Origin: Meridianimarinicoccus aquatilis
GTDB lineage: Bacteria; Pseudomonadota; Alphaproteobacteria; Rhodobacterales; Rhodobacteraceae
Length of the DNA: 64,000 nucleotides
Assembly (NCBI RefSeq): GCF_004358675.1
Contig: NZ_SMZO01000011.1
Coordinates: 1 to 64,000 of the forward strand
Reading direction: 5' to 3'
Shown here: positions 39,950 to 50,466 of the stretch, one piece after another
Layout of the letters: the number at the start of each line of letters is the position of its first letter
How positions within the stretch are numbered: the stretch's first letter is position 1
The notes under the pieces: model-generated
The model's input: only the letters and a program-made list of their open reading frames with translations
Database searches by the model: none
Told to the model about the DNA's origin: nothing
Made by a program: the position numbers and the translations under genes

Positions 39950-40112
39950 GAGCGGGGGCGCTCCCGCCCGTCTTCGATATCTGTCGATATCTCATCCCGT
40001 TGGGCCCGGCCGCGCCGCGGGGCGTCGCGGCGGTTGTGCGGGTGGTTATCTTGCGCTTGAGACTGGTCTTTTCGCGCATGACGCTTCTGCTTGGCCGTGC
40101 TAGGTCAGGGGT

Positions 40113-42392
40113 ATGGCACGCATCCCCACAAAGGACGAAATCCTTGCATGGATTTCGGACAACCCGACCCAAACTTCAAAGCGCGACATTGCCCGAGCCT
40201 TCGGCATCAAGGGTGCGGACCGCATTCCCCTGAAGGCCGTTCTACGAGGCCTTGAGGCGGATGGAGTTTTGGAGAAACGCCGAAAGACGTATAGAGACCC
40301 GGATCGTTTGCCGCCGGTGTCGGTTCTGGAAATGCTTGCGGTGAATTCTGACGGGGACATGTTTGCCAAGCCGCTCGAATGGGAGGGCGACAGCGACGCC
40401 ATGCCCCGTGTGCTGTATATTCCACGCCCGGCAGAGCCTGCATTGGGGGCCGGTGACCGTATCCTGGCGCGGCTGACGCACGTGGGGCTGGATGATTACA
40501 CGTATGAAGCGCGTCTGATCCGCCGGATCGGCACCAACCCGCGCCGACTGTTGGGAATATTCCGCGCCGGGGCCGAGGGTGGCCGGATCGTACCGATCGA
40601 CAAGAAGGCTGACCGCGAATGGATCGTGCAAGCCGGCGCGACGCAGGGCGCCAAGGATGGGGAATTGGTAGAGGCAGAGCAGTCAGGCCCCCGCGCGCGA
40701 ATGGGATTGCCGCAGGCTCGTATCGTTGCGAGGCTGGGTGACCCATCTGCGCCGCGCGCCGTATCTCTGATCGCGATTCACGAGCATGGCATTCCCGATG
40801 CGTTTCCCGACGCCGTCCTGGAAGAGGCTGATCGCGCTAAGCCTGCCGGTTTGGGCGGGCGTGAAGATCTGCGGGATCTGCTACTCGTGACCATCGACCC
40901 GGCGGATGCTCGCGATCACGACGATGCCGTTTTGGCGCATCCTGATGAAGACCCGGACAATCCCGGCGGGCATGTGATTTGGGTCGCGATTGCCGATGTG
41001 GCCCATTACGTGACGCCTGGGTCTGATCTGGACAGAGAGGCGCGCAAGCGCGGCAACTCAACCTACTTTCCTGACCGCGTGGTTCCCATGCTGCCCGACC
41101 GCCTGTCGGGCGATCTGTGTTCTTTGCACGAAGGCGTGCCGCGTCCCTGCATCGCAGTTCGTATGCGCATCACGGCAGAAGGTGAAAAGATCGCGCATCG
41201 TTTTGTGCGTGGGATGATGCGGTCCGCCGCCTCGCTGACCTATGAAGAAGCCCAAAGCGCTATTGATGGCACGCCATCGGACCGGGCCGGACCGCTGCTA
41301 GACCCGGTGATCCGCCCACTCTATGCGGCCTATGCGGCGCTCAAGACGGCGCGTGGCAGGCGGCAACCGTTGGAACTGGACCTGCCCGAGCGGCGGATCG
41401 AATTGAGCGAGGATGGCAAGGTGTCTTCGGTTGCGTTCAGACCCCGCTTCGACGCGCACCGCTTGATCGAGGAGTGCATGGTCCTGGCCAATGTCTGCGC
41501 GGCAGAGACCCTTGGAGCCAAGAAACGGCCGTTTCTATACCGGGTGCATGAAGAGCCCAGCGTCGAAAAGCTGGACGCGCTGCGCGAGACGGCGCAGGCT
41601 GCGGGGCTGACGCTTGCCAAAGGGCAAGTGCTTCAGACGCGGCATCTGAACCGCCTTTTGGAGCAAGCGGCCGACACCGCAGAGGCAGAACTGATCAACT
41701 TGTCCACGTTGCGGTCGATGACACAGGCCTATTACAGCCCTGAAAACTTCAGCCATTTTGGCCTCGCTCTTCGTCAATACGCGCACTTCACCTCTCCGAT
41801 CCGGCGCTATGCCGACCTGATCGTGCATCGGGCGCTGGTTTCGGCGCATCGTTGGGGGGATGGCCGTGATGGGCTGAGCGCAGAAGAGGCCGATCAGATC
41901 GAAGCGACCGCCAAGCACATTTCCGACACTGAGCGGCGCTCGATGCTGGCAGAGCGGGACACCAATGACCGGTACCTTGCAGCCTATTTGTCGGAACGGA
42001 TCGGCGATGAAATGGCAGGTCGGATTTCGGGCGTCACCCGCTTTGGCTTGTTCGTGAAACTTGACGAGAACGGCGCCGATGGGCTTGTGCCAATCCGCAG
42101 TCTTGGGTCCGAGTTTTTCCACCATGACGCACAGGCCCAAACACTGATGGGGTCCGATACCGGCTTGACGCTTGGTCTGGGGCAGGTCGTAACGGTAAAG
42201 CTGGCCGAGGCCGCGCCGGTGACGGGCGGCGTAATTTTGGAGCTTCTGGAGGTGGACGGTGCCGTCATGCCGCGCGGCCCGTCACGCGGCGCTCGCGCTG
42301 GACGCAAGGGCAAGCCGCCGCGCCGCAAGGCCGGTAAGGCCAAGGCAAAGGCGGCAAAGACCAAGCGAAAGGTCGCGCGTACCCGGCGCTGA
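40113..42392 (+). CDS. rnr: Ribonuclease R
   Basis: Processive 3'-5' exoribonuclease able to degrade structured RNA. 759 residues. An N-terminal helix-turn-helix-like region is followed by cold-shock domains, then the RNB core beginning TIDPADARDHDDAV with the catalytic aspartates, HFTSPIRRYADLIVHRAL, an S1 domain (GRISGVTRFGLFVKLDENGADGLV) and a Lys/Arg-rich tail from about 725 that probably binds RNA. Full length for the family. Confidence 0.95.
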   Translation: MARIPTKDEILAWISDNPTQTSKRDIARAFGIKGADRIPLKAVLRGLEADGVLEKRRKTYRDPDRLPPVSVLEMLAVNSDGDMFAKPLEWEGDSDAMPRVLYIPRPAEPALGAGDRILARLTHVGLDDYTYEARLIRRIGTNPRRLLGIFRAGAEGGRIVPIDKKADREWIVQAGATQGAKDGELVEAEQSGPRARMGLPQARIVARLGDPSAPRAVSLIAIHEHGIPDAFPDAVLEEADRAKPAGLGGREDLRDLLLVTIDPADARDHDDAVLAHPDEDPDNPGGHVIWVAIADVAHYVTPGSDLDREARKRGNSTYFPDRVVPMLPDRLSGDLCSLHEGVPRPCIAVRMRITAEGEKIAHRFVRGMMRSAASLTYEEAQSAIDGTPSDRAGPLLDPVIRPLYAAYAALKTARGRRQPLELDLPERRIELSEDGKVSSVAFRPRFDAHRLIEECMVLANVCAAETLGAKKRPFLYRVHEEPSVEKLDALRETAQAAGLTLAKGQVLQTRHLNRLLEQAADTAEAELINLSTLRSMTQAYYSPENFSHFGLALRQYAHFTSPIRRYADLIVHRALVSAHRWGDGRDGLSAEEADQIEATAKHISDTERRSMLAERDTNDRYLAAYLSERIGDEMAGRISGVTRFGLFVKLDENGADGLVPIRSLGSEFFHHDAQAQTLMGSDTGLTLGLGQVVTVKLAEAAPVTGGVILELLEVDGAVMPRGPSRGARAGRKGKPPRRKAGKAKAKAAKTKRKVARTRR

Positions 42393-42479
42393 CCCCTATC
42401 CTGATGGTTGCGCTTGCGCTATTCTTGGGCAAACGAGGGCCACAAAGGCCCCGGCCAGCCCGAGCAGGAGTTTGCCCCG

Positions 42480-43775
42480 ATGCGTCCCGTCATGACCGCC
42501 CTGACTATTGCCATTGCCGCGCAGGCTAGCCCTGCGCTGGCCCAAACCCCAACACCGCGTCCGACTTCGGGGATCGCTGTCGCACAGGCCGCGACGACAT
42601 CGCCGCGACCGTTGCTGCGACCCGGCGCGCCGGAGCAGATTCAGCAGGCGTCGCTTGGCGCGGCTGGCTTTAACGCTTGGGTACAGGACTTCGCCAAGCG
42701 GGCCCAACGGCAGGGCGTACCCTTTGAGGTGGTCAAGGCATCGCTGACCGGCATTCGGTATGATCCGGACATCATCGCGCTGGACCGCAATCAGGCGGAA
42801 TTCAGCAAACAGCTTTGGGAATATCTGGACAGTGCCGTATCGTCGAATCGGATCAACACGGGCCGATCGATGCTGTCGCGCTACGCCACAGCGCTGGACA
42901 AAATCGAACGGCGCTATGGCGTAGACAAGGAAATTGTCGTTGCGATCTGGGGGCTAGAGAGCGCTTATGGCGGCTTCCGGGGGAACACTGACACAATAGA
43001 GGCGTTGGCGACGCTTGCTTATGATGGCCGCCGCGGTGCCTTTTTTGAGGAGCAGTTGGTTGCTGCGCTTAAGATTGTGCAAGCTGGCGATGTGAACCCG
43101 CGTGCGATGAAGGGAAGCTGGGCGGGGGCCATGGGCCATACGCAGTTCATGCCAACCTCTTATCTTGATCATGCTGTCGATTTCACCGGGGATGGGCGGC
43201 GCGACATCTGGTCTGACAATCCTGTGGATGCTCTGGCGTCTACGGCGGCGTATCTCGATGACTTCGGATGGAAAAAGGGCCAGCCATGGGGTGTTGAGGT
43301 GCGCGTGCCGCAGGGGTTCGACTATGCCGTCGCTGGGGATGGCGAAAAAACTGTGGCTGCGTGGTCCCGGCTCGGTGTCCGCGGAGTCGATGGCGGCAAC
43401 GTAGCAAACCATGGAAAGGCCCAGTTGCTTTTGCCCGCTGGCGCGCGAGGCCCAGCCTTTCTGACTTTCGGCAATTTTGACGTGATCAAGCGCTATAATG
43501 CGTCCACAAGTTACGCGATGGCGGTTGGGCATCTGGGCGCGCGGATGCGTGGGGCACCTGATTTCACGGCCTCTTGGCCGCGAGGCGATCGTGCGCTCAG
43601 CAGCCGTGAAAAGGAAGAGATGCAGAAGCGGCTAACCGCCAAAGGGTTTTCGACAAACGGGATTGATGGGCGCGTCGGCCCAGATACCATTGCTGCCATT
43701 CGTCGGTACCAAAAGGCGATGGGCTTGGTGGCTGATGGGTATGCCTCAACCGATTTACTGACGCATCTGCGCTGA
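42480..43775 (+). CDS. Lytic murein transglycosylase with peptidoglycan-binding domain
   Basis: Cleaves the glycan strands of peptidoglycan to anhydro-muropeptides. 431 residues from the ATG at 42480 (caggag upstream). The signal peptide ends about ASPALAQ, so it is periplasmic. The MltB-type catalytic domain has the Glu in IWGLESAYG and GAMGHTQFMPTSYLDHAVDF. The C-terminal PG_binding_1 domain has GIDGRVGPDTIAAIRRYQ. Downstream of rnr, convergent with radC. Confidence 0.92.
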   Translation: MRPVMTALTIAIAAQASPALAQTPTPRPTSGIAVAQAATTSPRPLLRPGAPEQIQQASLGAAGFNAWVQDFAKRAQRQGVPFEVVKASLTGIRYDPDIIALDRNQAEFSKQLWEYLDSAVSSNRINTGRSMLSRYATALDKIERRYGVDKEIVVAIWGLESAYGGFRGNTDTIEALATLAYDGRRGAFFEEQLVAALKIVQAGDVNPRAMKGSWAGAMGHTQFMPTSYLDHAVDFTGDGRRDIWSDNPVDALASTAAYLDDFGWKKGQPWGVEVRVPQGFDYAVAGDGEKTVAAWSRLGVRGVDGGNVANHGKAQLLLPAGARGPAFLTFGNFDVIKRYNASTSYAMAVGHLGARMRGAPDFTASWPRGDRALSSREKEEMQKRLTAKGFSTNGIDGRVGPDTIAAIRRYQKAMGLVADGYASTDLLTHLR

Positions 43776-43793
43776 CCGCCCGGGTGTCGCCAG

Positions 43794-44564
43794 CTAAAGG
43801 TCGTCCAAATACCCCATTGACCGGAAGCTAAGCTCCTGTGATTTGCCGATAATAAGGTGATCATGCAGCGTTAGCCCTAGAACATTCGCCGCGCTTTGAA
43901 TCCGGTCCGTCATGGTGATGTCCGCCTGAGATGGGGTGGGGTCCCCGGACGGATGGTTATGGACAAGGATCAACGCCGAAGCGTTCAGTTCCAACGCGCG
44001 TTTCACGACTTCACGGGGGTAGACAGGCACATGGTCAACGGTCCCCCGTGCCTGCTCTTCATCCGCGATAAGGACATTTTTGCGATCGAGGTAAAGAACC
44101 CGGAATTGTTCATGTTCCAAATGGGCCATGGTTGTGTGGCAGTAGTCCAGAACGGCATCCCAGCCTGATATTACTGGCTTTTGCATCACCTTTGATCGGG
44201 CCAGCCTGTGGCTTGCCGCTTCTAGGATCTTTAGCTCAAGAATGACTGCCGCGCCAACGCCGCGTACCTTGAGAAGACGGTCATGCGGGGCAGAGCAAAC
44301 GCGCGCGAAATCGCCAAACGTTTCCAGAAGCCTGCGCGCAACCGGCTTCACATCGCAGCGCGGCAGGGCGCGGAATAGCACAAGCTCAAGCAGTTCATAG
44401 TCGGGCATTGCTGCTGCGCCGCCCGTCATAAACCGTTCCCTTAGCCGTTTGCGGTGGTCCTTGATGTATGAGGGAAGTTTCCTCCCCTTGGGGTCCGTCG
44501 CAATAAACTCCTGCCCCTCAAAGAGAGGCAGGAGTGGTTCGTGAAAGGAATTTTGGTCACTCAT
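43794..44564 (-). CDS. radC: RadC/JAB-domain protein
   Basis: 256 residues. An N-terminal helix-hairpin-helix region (LLKVRGVGAAVILELK) is followed by an MPN/JAB metalloprotease-like domain with HNHPSGDPTPSQAD, the zinc signature. The once-proposed DNA-repair role is not supported for the E. coli protein, and the substrate is unknown. Convergent with the transglycosylase and 49 bases upstream of dnaJ's end. Confidence 0.92.
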   Translation of the reverse strand: MSDQNSFHEPLLPLFEGQEFIATDPKGRKLPSYIKDHRKRLRERFMTGGAAAMPDYELLELVLFRALPRCDVKPVARRLLETFGDFARVCSAPHDRLLKVRGVGAAVILELKILEAASHRLARSKVMQKPVISGWDAVLDYCHTTMAHLEHEQFRVLYLDRKNVLIADEEQARGTVDHVPVYPREVVKRALELNASALILVHNHPSGDPTPSQADITMTDRIQSAANVLGLTLHDHLIIGKSQELSFRSMGYLDDL

Positions 44565-44613
44565 GACCCGGACTGTGGTTCAGGTCTCTAAATTTAGAGT
44601 TAAACTAGCGTCA

Positions 44614-45768
44614 TCAGCTTTTCATGCCGTCCCAAAAACCCTTCACTTTCGTAAAGAAGCTGGCACCTTCCGGATGATTATCTTCGGATTCAGCCTCAAA
44701 ATCGCGCAAGAGCTGCTTCTGCTTTGACGTCAGGTTCACCGGGGTTTCAACGGCCATTTCGATGAACATGTCACCGTGATTGCCGCCGCGCAACGTTGGC
44801 ATGCCTTTGTTGCGCAGGCGCATCTGGCGACCGGATTGGCTTCCTGCCGGGACCTTCACGCGTGAGCGTCCGCCGTCAATCGTTGGCACTTCGATGTCAC
44901 CGCCAAGTGCAGCGGTCGTCATAGACACCGGAACACGGCAGAACAGGTTGGTGCCCTCGCGCTGGAACAGTTCGTGATCTGTCACTTCGAGGAAGATATA
45001 CAGATCACCTGTTGGTCCGCCGCGCATACCGGCTTCGCCTTCGCCCGCCAAACGGATACGTGTGCCGGTTTCAACGCCTGCCGGGATGTTTACCGAAAGT
45101 GTGCGTTCTTTTTCAACCCGCCCGGCGCCGCGACATGCCTCGCAAGGGTTCTTGATGATCTGGCCAAGACCAGAGCACGTCGGACACGTGCGTTCGACTG
45201 TGAAAAAGCCTTGCTGTGCACGGACCTTGCCCATGCCCGAACAGGTGGGGCAAGTGACAGGCTCTGATCCGCCCTCTGCGCCGGTTCCGTTGCACGACGT
45301 ACACGACACAGCTGATGGAACTTTGACGGTCTTTTGCATCCCGCGATACGCATCTTCGAGGGAAATCCGAAGGTTATATCGCAGGTCAGACCCGCGGGCA
45401 GCCCGTTGCCGACCGCCGCCACCGCCGCGTTGACCGCCCATAAAGTCGCCGAAAAGATCATCAAAAACATCTGAAAAGGCCGATGCGAAATCTGCCTGTC
45501 CAGCACCGCCGCCGCCGGGCCGCGCACTTGCGCCCATGCCGCCTTCAAACGCTGCATGGCCGAAACGGTCGTAAGCGGCCTTTTTATCGGCGTCCTTCAA
45601 GACCTCGTAGGCTTCGTTGGCTTCCTTGAACAACGCTTCCGAATTCGGGTTGTCAGCGTTGCGGTCTGGATGATGTTCCTTGGCTTTCTGACGATAGGCT
45701 TTCTTTACCTCGTCCGGCGACGCACCGCGCCCCACGCCCAGAATCTCGTAATAATCTCGTTTTGCCAT
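44614..45768 (-). CDS. dnaJ: Chaperone DnaJ
   Basis: Hsp40 co-chaperone of DnaK. 384 residues. J domain with HPDRN, a Gly-rich linker, four CxxCxGxG zinc repeats ([32 protein letters not shown]) and the substrate-binding C-terminal domains. Start at the ATG at 45768, giving [13 protein letters not shown]; two further residues are possible upstream. It follows dnaK, separated by a strong hairpin. Confidence 0.97.
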   Translation of the reverse strand: MAKRDYYEILGVGRGASPDEVKKAYRQKAKEHHPDRNADNPNSEALFKEANEAYEVLKDADKKAAYDRFGHAAFEGGMGASARPGGGGAGQADFASAFSDVFDDLFGDFMGGQRGGGGGRQRAARGSDLRYNLRISLEDAYRGMQKTVKVPSAVSCTSCNGTGAEGGSEPVTCPTCSGMGKVRAQQGFFTVERTCPTCSGLGQIIKNPCEACRGAGRVEKERTLSVNIPAGVETGTRIRLAGEGEAGMRGGPTGDLYIFLEVTDHELFQREGTNLFCRVPVSMTTAALGGDIEVPTIDGGRSRVKVPAGSQSGRQMRLRNKGMPTLRGGNHGDMFIEMAVETPVNLTSKQKQLLRDFEAESEDNHPEGASFFTKVKGFWDGMKS

Positions 45769-45792
45769 TCGCACGTGTCCCCTGGAAACGCA

Positions 45793-45826
45793 GAACCGGC
45801 CCCGCTTTCTTTGTCAGGGCCGGTTC
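45793..45826 (-). promoter_or_regulatory. Hairpin in the dnaK-dnaJ gap
   Basis: A 10-bp perfect stem (GAACCGGCCC/GGGCCGGTTC) with a 14-base loop. No T run follows in the direction of transcription, so processing or partial attenuation between dnaK and dnaJ is more likely than full termination. Confidence 0.55.
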
Positions 45827-45842
45827 GTACATGTCGCCGCGC

Positions 45843-47756
45843 TTAGGACGCGCGCTTGTTGTCGCCCAAATCTTCGAAGTCCGCATCGACGATGTCTTCA
45901 TCGGCACCTGCGGGGCCGTCTTCGTCGTTGTCCGACCCCTCACCGGCTTCGGCTTGCGATTTGTAGATCGCTTCACCAAGCTTCATCGAGGCTTCCATGA
46001 CGTTCTGGATGCCCGACTTGATCTTGCCGGTGTCTTCTTTCTCAAGCGCCTCTTCCAGAGCGGCCATTGCAAACTCGATCGCCTCGACCGTGGTCGGGTC
46101 AACCTTGTCGGCATGCTCTTCCATCGACTTCTTGGTCGAGTGAATGAGGCTTTCTGCCTGGTTCTTGGCTTCGACCAGCTCCTTGCGGCCCTTGTCTGCT
46201 TCGGCGTTCGCTTCGGCATCCTTGACCATTTGGTCGATCTCGTCGTCCGACAGACCACCCGATGCTTGGATCGTGATGTTCTGCTCTTTGCCAGTGCCTT
46301 TGTCTTTCGCGCTTACGGCAACGATACCGTCGGCGTTGATGTCAAAAGTCACTTCGATCTGCGGCAGGCCGCGCGGCGCGGGCGGGATCTGTTCCAGGTT
46401 GAACTGGGCCAGCATCTTGTTGTCCGTCGCCATTTCACGCTCGCCTTGGAAAACGCGGATCGTCACGGCGCTTTGGTTGTCCTCGGCGGTCGAGAAGATC
46501 TGCGATTTCTTGGTCGGGATCGTGGTGTTGCGGTCGATCAAACGAGTGAACACGCCGCCAAGTGTTTCGATACCAAGGCTGAGCGGTGTCACGTCCAGCA
46601 GAACCACATCCTTGACGTCGCCCTGAAGAACGCCGGCCTGAATGGCGGCGCCCAGTGCAACAACCTCGTCGGGGTTCACACCCTTATGCGGCTCTTTGCC
46701 GAAGAACTTGGTGACTTCTTCGTGCACGCGCGGCATGCGGGTCATCCCGCCGACCAGAACAACTTCGTCGATGTCGTTGACCGTCAGGCCGGCATCTTTC
46801 AACGCGGCTTGGCATGGCTTGAGCGACGCCTTGATCAGGTCACCGACAAGGCTTTCCAACTTGGCGCGGGTCAGCTTCATGACCATGTGCAGTGGCTGGC
46901 CGTTCGGACCCATCGAAATGAAGGGCTGGTTGATTTCGGTTTGGCTGGCCGAAGACAGTTCGATCTTGGCCTTTTCCGCAGCTTCCTTGAGACGCTGAAG
47001 CGCCATCTTGTCTTGAGTCAGATCAACGCCGTGCTCTTTCTTGAACTCACCGGCGAGGTAGCTGACGATGCGCATGTCAAAGTCTTCACCGCCGAGGAAT
47101 GTGTCCCCGTTGGTGGATTTAACTTCGAACAGGCCGTCGTCGATTTCCAGAATGGTGACGTCGAATGTGCCGCCGCCAAGGTCATACACGGCGATTGTGC
47201 GCGCCTCTTTCTTGTCGAGGCCATAGGCCAGTGCCGCAGCGGTTGGTTCGTTGATGATGCGCAGCACTTCAAGCCCGGCAATCTTGCCGGCATCCTTGGT
47301 GGCCTGACGCTGAGCGTCGTTGAAATACGCCGGAACGGTGATGACCGCTTGCGTCACGTCTTCGCCAAGATAGCTTTCGGCGGTCTCTTTCATCTTGCCC
47401 AAGATAAAGGCGCTGATCTGGCTGGGGGAGTACTTTTCACCGCGCGCCTCGACCCAAGCGTCCCCATTGCCGCCATCGACCACGTCGAAGGGCAGGTTCT
47501 TCTTGTCTTTGGCGATGTCCGCATCGTCGAAGCGACGACCGATCAAGCGCTTAACAGCGAAAATGGTGTTGTCTGGGTTGGTTACTGCCTGCCGTTTTGC
47601 AGGCTGACCAACGAGGCGTTCGCTTTCCGTGAACGCGACGATGGATGGTGTTGTGCGTGCGCCTTCGGCGTTTTCGATGACACGACCCTGCGACCCATCC
47701 ATGATGGCGATGCAGGAGTTGGTCGTTCCGAGGTCGATACCGATAACTTTGGCCAT
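45843..47756 (-). CDS. dnaK: Chaperone DnaK (Hsp70)
   Basis: ATP-driven chaperone. 637 residues. [14 protein letters not shown] at the start, [23 protein letters not shown], the linker and substrate-binding domain with [11 protein letters not shown], and the acidic tail. The ribosome site agaagg precedes the ATG at 47756. A heat-shock-type promoter lies about 100 bases upstream. The interval up to alkB (47757-48112, 356 bases) holds that promoter and otherwise no gene that I can see. Confidence 0.98.
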   Translation of the reverse strand: MAKVIGIDLGTTNSCIAIMDGSQGRVIENAEGARTTPSIVAFTESERLVGQPAKRQAVTNPDNTIFAVKRLIGRRFDDADIAKDKKNLPFDVVDGGNGDAWVEARGEKYSPSQISAFILGKMKETAESYLGEDVTQAVITVPAYFNDAQRQATKDAGKIAGLEVLRIINEPTAAALAYGLDKKEARTIAVYDLGGGTFDVTILEIDDGLFEVKSTNGDTFLGGEDFDMRIVSYLAGEFKKEHGVDLTQDKMALQRLKEAAEKAKIELSSASQTEINQPFISMGPNGQPLHMVMKLTRAKLESLVGDLIKASLKPCQAALKDAGLTVNDIDEVVLVGGMTRMPRVHEEVTKFFGKEPHKGVNPDEVVALGAAIQAGVLQGDVKDVVLLDVTPLSLGIETLGGVFTRLIDRNTTIPTKKSQIFSTAEDNQSAVTIRVFQGEREMATDNKMLAQFNLEQIPPAPRGLPQIEVTFDINADGIVAVSAKDKGTGKEQNITIQASGGLSDDEIDQMVKDAEANAEADKGRKELVEAKNQAESLIHSTKKSMEEHADKVDPTTVEAIEFAMAALEEALEKEDTGKIKSGIQNVMEASMKLGEAIYKSQAEAGEGSDNDEDGPAGADEDIVDADFEDLGDNKRAS

Positions 47757-47859
47757 TGTCGTACCTTCTTTCTGGCGATCATGGGGGAGAGCCCATTGCG
47801 GCGCTGTCCCCTATCCCTTGTCTATAATCTTGCCGGGCTTACCCAGCGAACTGCGGAGT

Positions 47860-47888
47860 ATATAAGGGCGGCACCTAGGGCCTGCAAG
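47860..47888 (-). promoter_or_regulatory. RpoH-like heat-shock promoter for dnaK
   Basis: On the minus strand CTTG (47888-47885) and CTTATAT (47866-47860) are 18 bases apart, the same design as the hrcA upstream region. No CIRCE repeat is visible. Confidence 0.6.
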
Positions 47889-48112
47889 CGGCCCCCGCCC
47901 ATCGTTTTTGCAGATTTTTTCGCATTTTCCGATCGGCAGGCGCGCAAATTGTGTTCCGTTGCGCATGAGTCGCGATTCAATCAGCCAAGTGATGTCGTCG
48001 AAGGGCTGGTATCGGCTGTGCGGTGAAGTAGGGTGTCGATAAACCAAATGAGCGTTGTCTGTTTAGATTGTAAGAACCGGATCTTGAGCAGGCCGTTGTG
48101 ATGGAGCGAAGT

Positions 48113-48778
48113 ATGCGTGTGAGGGACACCCGGCCGCATGTGTTTCCTTTGGGCGCAAAAGAAACGGCGGCAGATCACGTCGCGCTTGATCTGGGCGGCG
48201 TGCGTGTTCTGCCCGGACTTTTGGGTCCGCAAGCGCAGGCCAATCTTGTTCAGTCGCTGCGCCTGATGGTTAAATCCGCGCCACTTTTGCGGCAAACGAC
48301 GCGTCGTGGCCGGCAACTGAGTGTACGGATGACAGCCGCTGGGGCGATGGGCTGGGTTTCGGATCAACGGGGATACCGGTACGAACCGAACCACCCAAAC
48401 GGGCACCCGTGGCCTCCTATCCCGGACCAACTGCTTGAAATCTGGGCGGCTCTGGTTCCTGAAGCCCGTGCGCCGCAAAGCTGCCTTGTAAACTTCTATG
48501 GCGAAGGTGCGCGCATGGGGCTGCATCAGGACCGTGACGAGGCGGACATGGCGCAGCCGGTGGTTTCGCTGTCTTTGGGCGACGATGGCTTGTTTCGTGT
48601 GGGTGGAACGACCCGTAAGGCCCCAACACAATCTGTTTGGCTTAAATCGGGGGACGCTGCGGTCCTCGAAGGGCCGTCAAGGTTGGCATTTCACGGGGTG
48701 GACAGAATCCGATTCAAGTCATCGAAACTCTTACACAGCGGCGGCAGAATAAACATCACGATGCGCGTTGTGACCTAA
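48113..48778 (+). CDS. alkB: AlkB-type DNA/RNA dealkylase
   Basis: Fe(II)/2-oxoglutarate dioxygenase that reverses N1-methyladenine and N3-methylcytosine damage. 221 residues. Metal ligands are in LHQDRDEADM (His and Asp) and RLAFHGVDRI (His), and the oxoglutarate-binding arginines are in RINITMRV. The NFYGEGARMGLH motif is typical. I chose the ATG at 48113 (ggag six bases upstream); ATG 48101 is an alternative four residues longer. Confidence 0.93.
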   Translation: MRVRDTRPHVFPLGAKETAADHVALDLGGVRVLPGLLGPQAQANLVQSLRLMVKSAPLLRQTTRRGRQLSVRMTAAGAMGWVSDQRGYRYEPNHPNGHPWPPIPDQLLEIWAALVPEARAPQSCLVNFYGEGARMGLHQDRDEADMAQPVVSLSLGDDGLFRVGGTTRKAPTQSVWLKSGDAAVLEGPSRLAFHGVDRIRFKSSKLLHSGGRINITMRVVT

Positions 48779-48871
48779 AAAGCCCTTGTGGGCGTGCGTC
48801 GGATTGAAGGCTTGCCCCTCCTGTAAGGCGAGTAGATAAGTATAGTGACGTTTTAAATGGGGTTCCGCGTG

Positions 48872-49669
48872 ATGGATCATAACAAGTTGGAAATTGAAAT
48901 GCGTCGCCTTGCGCTTGAAGCAGGTGATATTATCATGGCGATTTATGCGCGCGACGATTTCGATGTGCGTGCCAAGAGCGATGACAGCCCTGTAACAGAG
49001 GCGGACGAAGCTGCCGATGCGCATATTTCCGCTGGGTTGCGGGCAGCATTTCCTGACACGTTGCTGGTCACGGAAGAACAGGCCGGATCGCACACGCAGA
49101 CGGCCACAGACTTCCTGATTGTCGATCCTTTGGATGGCACAAAAGAATTTGTTAAGCGTCGCGGCGAATTCACGGTCAACATTGCCTATGTGGAAAACGG
49201 TGTGCCGGTGCGCGGCGTTGTTTATGCGCCTGCGAAAGACCGTCTTTTCTACACCCGCGCTGATGGTCAAACGGTCGAGGAAACTGGCCCGTTCGACAAG
49301 GCAACGCCCGGCGAGGTTAAAGAAATGAAGGTCGGCACGCCTGACAACTCTGCTTTGATGGTGGTCGCATCCAAAAGTCACCGCGATGCCGCGACGGACG
49401 AGTATATTGCCAAGTATTCGGTGAAGGATATGACAAGCGCCGGTTCATCGCTCAAGCTATGCCTTGTTGCGACGGGTGAGGCAGATATCTATCCGCGTCT
49501 TGGCCGCACGATGGAATGGGATACCGCAGCAGGACAAGCCGTATTGATGGGCGCCGGTGGCGCGATGGTCCGGTACGACGATCATTCGCCGTTGGTTTAT
49601 GGGAAGTCCGGCTATGAAAACCCGTTTTTCATCGCCTATGCGCCCGGCGTGGACCTGAAACCGGCCTGA
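48872..49669 (+). CDS. cysQ: 3'(2'),5'-bisphosphate nucleotidase CysQ
   Basis: Removes PAP formed in sulfate assimilation. 265 residues, inositol-phosphatase fold. Metal-binding VTEEQAG, DPLDGTKEF and EWDTAAGQAV. The start is chosen as the ATG at 48872 in gcgtgATGGATC; an in-frame ATG at 48857 would add five residues. kdsB starts two bases after the stop. Confidence 0.93.
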   Translation: MDHNKLEIEMRRLALEAGDIIMAIYARDDFDVRAKSDDSPVTEADEAADAHISAGLRAAFPDTLLVTEEQAGSHTQTATDFLIVDPLDGTKEFVKRRGEFTVNIAYVENGVPVRGVVYAPAKDRLFYTRADGQTVEETGPFDKATPGEVKEMKVGTPDNSALMVVASKSHRDAATDEYIAKYSVKDMTSAGSSLKLCLVATGEADIYPRLGRTMEWDTAAGQAVLMGAGGAMVRYDDHSPLVYGKSGYENPFFIAYAPGVDLKPA

Positions 49670-49671
49670 TC

Positions 49672-50466
49672 ATGTCCGTCTTGATTGCCATCCCAGCGCG
49701 CTATGCGTCGACCCGGTATCCCGGTAAGCCTTTGGTTCCTTTGACCGGGGCTGACGGGGTCGCAAAAACTCTGATCCAGCGTTCTTGGGAAGCCGCAATG
49801 GCAGTGCGGGGTGTTGATCGGGTCGTGGTCGCAACGGATGATGACCGTATCGCGGATGCAGCACGGGGCTTTGGTGCTGACGTGGTCATGACCGCGGAGA
49901 GCTGCGCCAACGGAACAGAGCGGTGTGCTGACGTGCTCCGGCACCTTAGCGATACGCCCGATATCGTGGTCAACCTTCAGGGTGATGCGCCGCTCACCCC
50001 TGCGTGGTTTGTCGAGGATCTTGTCGCTGCGTTGCGGGCAGATCCCGACGCCGATGTTGCCACGCCTGTTCTTCGGTGCGATGGGCGCGCGTTGTCGGGG
50101 TTTCGGCAGGACCGTTTGGAGGGGCGGGTCGGCGGGACAACGGCGGTGTTCGACGCGAACCATCGGGCGATGTACTTTTCCAAGGAAGTTGTGCCCTACA
50201 CCGGGCGGGACTACGACGAGGCCGCGCCAACCCCGGTGTTCCATCATGTGGGTGTTTACGCCTACAGGCCTGCGGCGCTGATGAAATACACTTCGCTTGC
50301 TGTTGGACCCTTGGAGCAACTCGAGGGCCTCGAACAGTTGCGTTTCATGGAAAATGGGCTGTCTGTGAAATGCGTGGAAGTTCAAGCAAAAGGACGAAGT
50401 TTTTGGGAACTTAACAACCCGGAGGACGTTGCAAAGATAGAGGCAATGCTGCGCGACGAGATGTAA
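49672..50466 (+). CDS. kdsB: 3-deoxy-manno-octulosonate cytidylyltransferase
   Basis: Activates Kdo as CMP-Kdo for lipopolysaccharide core synthesis. 264 residues. IPARYASTRYPGKPL and VVATDDDRI, then NGTERCADVL and VVNLQGDAPL, all in family positions. The segment VGGTTAVFDANHRAMYFSKE is the catalytic region. Tightly linked to cysQ. KdsD, which makes the arabinose-5-phosphate precursor, is also in the window. Confidence 0.92.
   Translation: MSVLIAIPARYASTRYPGKPLVPLTGADGVAKTLIQRSWEAAMAVRGVDRVVVATDDDRIADAARGFGADVVMTAESCANGTERCADVLRHLSDTPDIVVNLQGDAPLTPAWFVEDLVAALRADPDADVATPVLRCDGRALSGFRQDRLEGRVGGTTAVFDANHRAMYFSKEVVPYTGRDYDEAAPTPVFHHVGVYAYRPAALMKYTSLAVGPLEQLEGLEQLRFMENGLSVKCVEVQAKGRSFWELNNPEDVAKIEAMLRDEM

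Noticed and set aside
39950-40112. Possible small genes in the dapE-rnr gap
   Set aside because: Open frames here are extensions or shadows of the flanking genes and have no ribosome site.
45762-48026. A 754-codon plus-strand open frame opposite dnaK
   Set aside because: DnaK is unambiguous on the minus strand. The reverse frame has no recognisable domain and runs through the dnaK promoter region.
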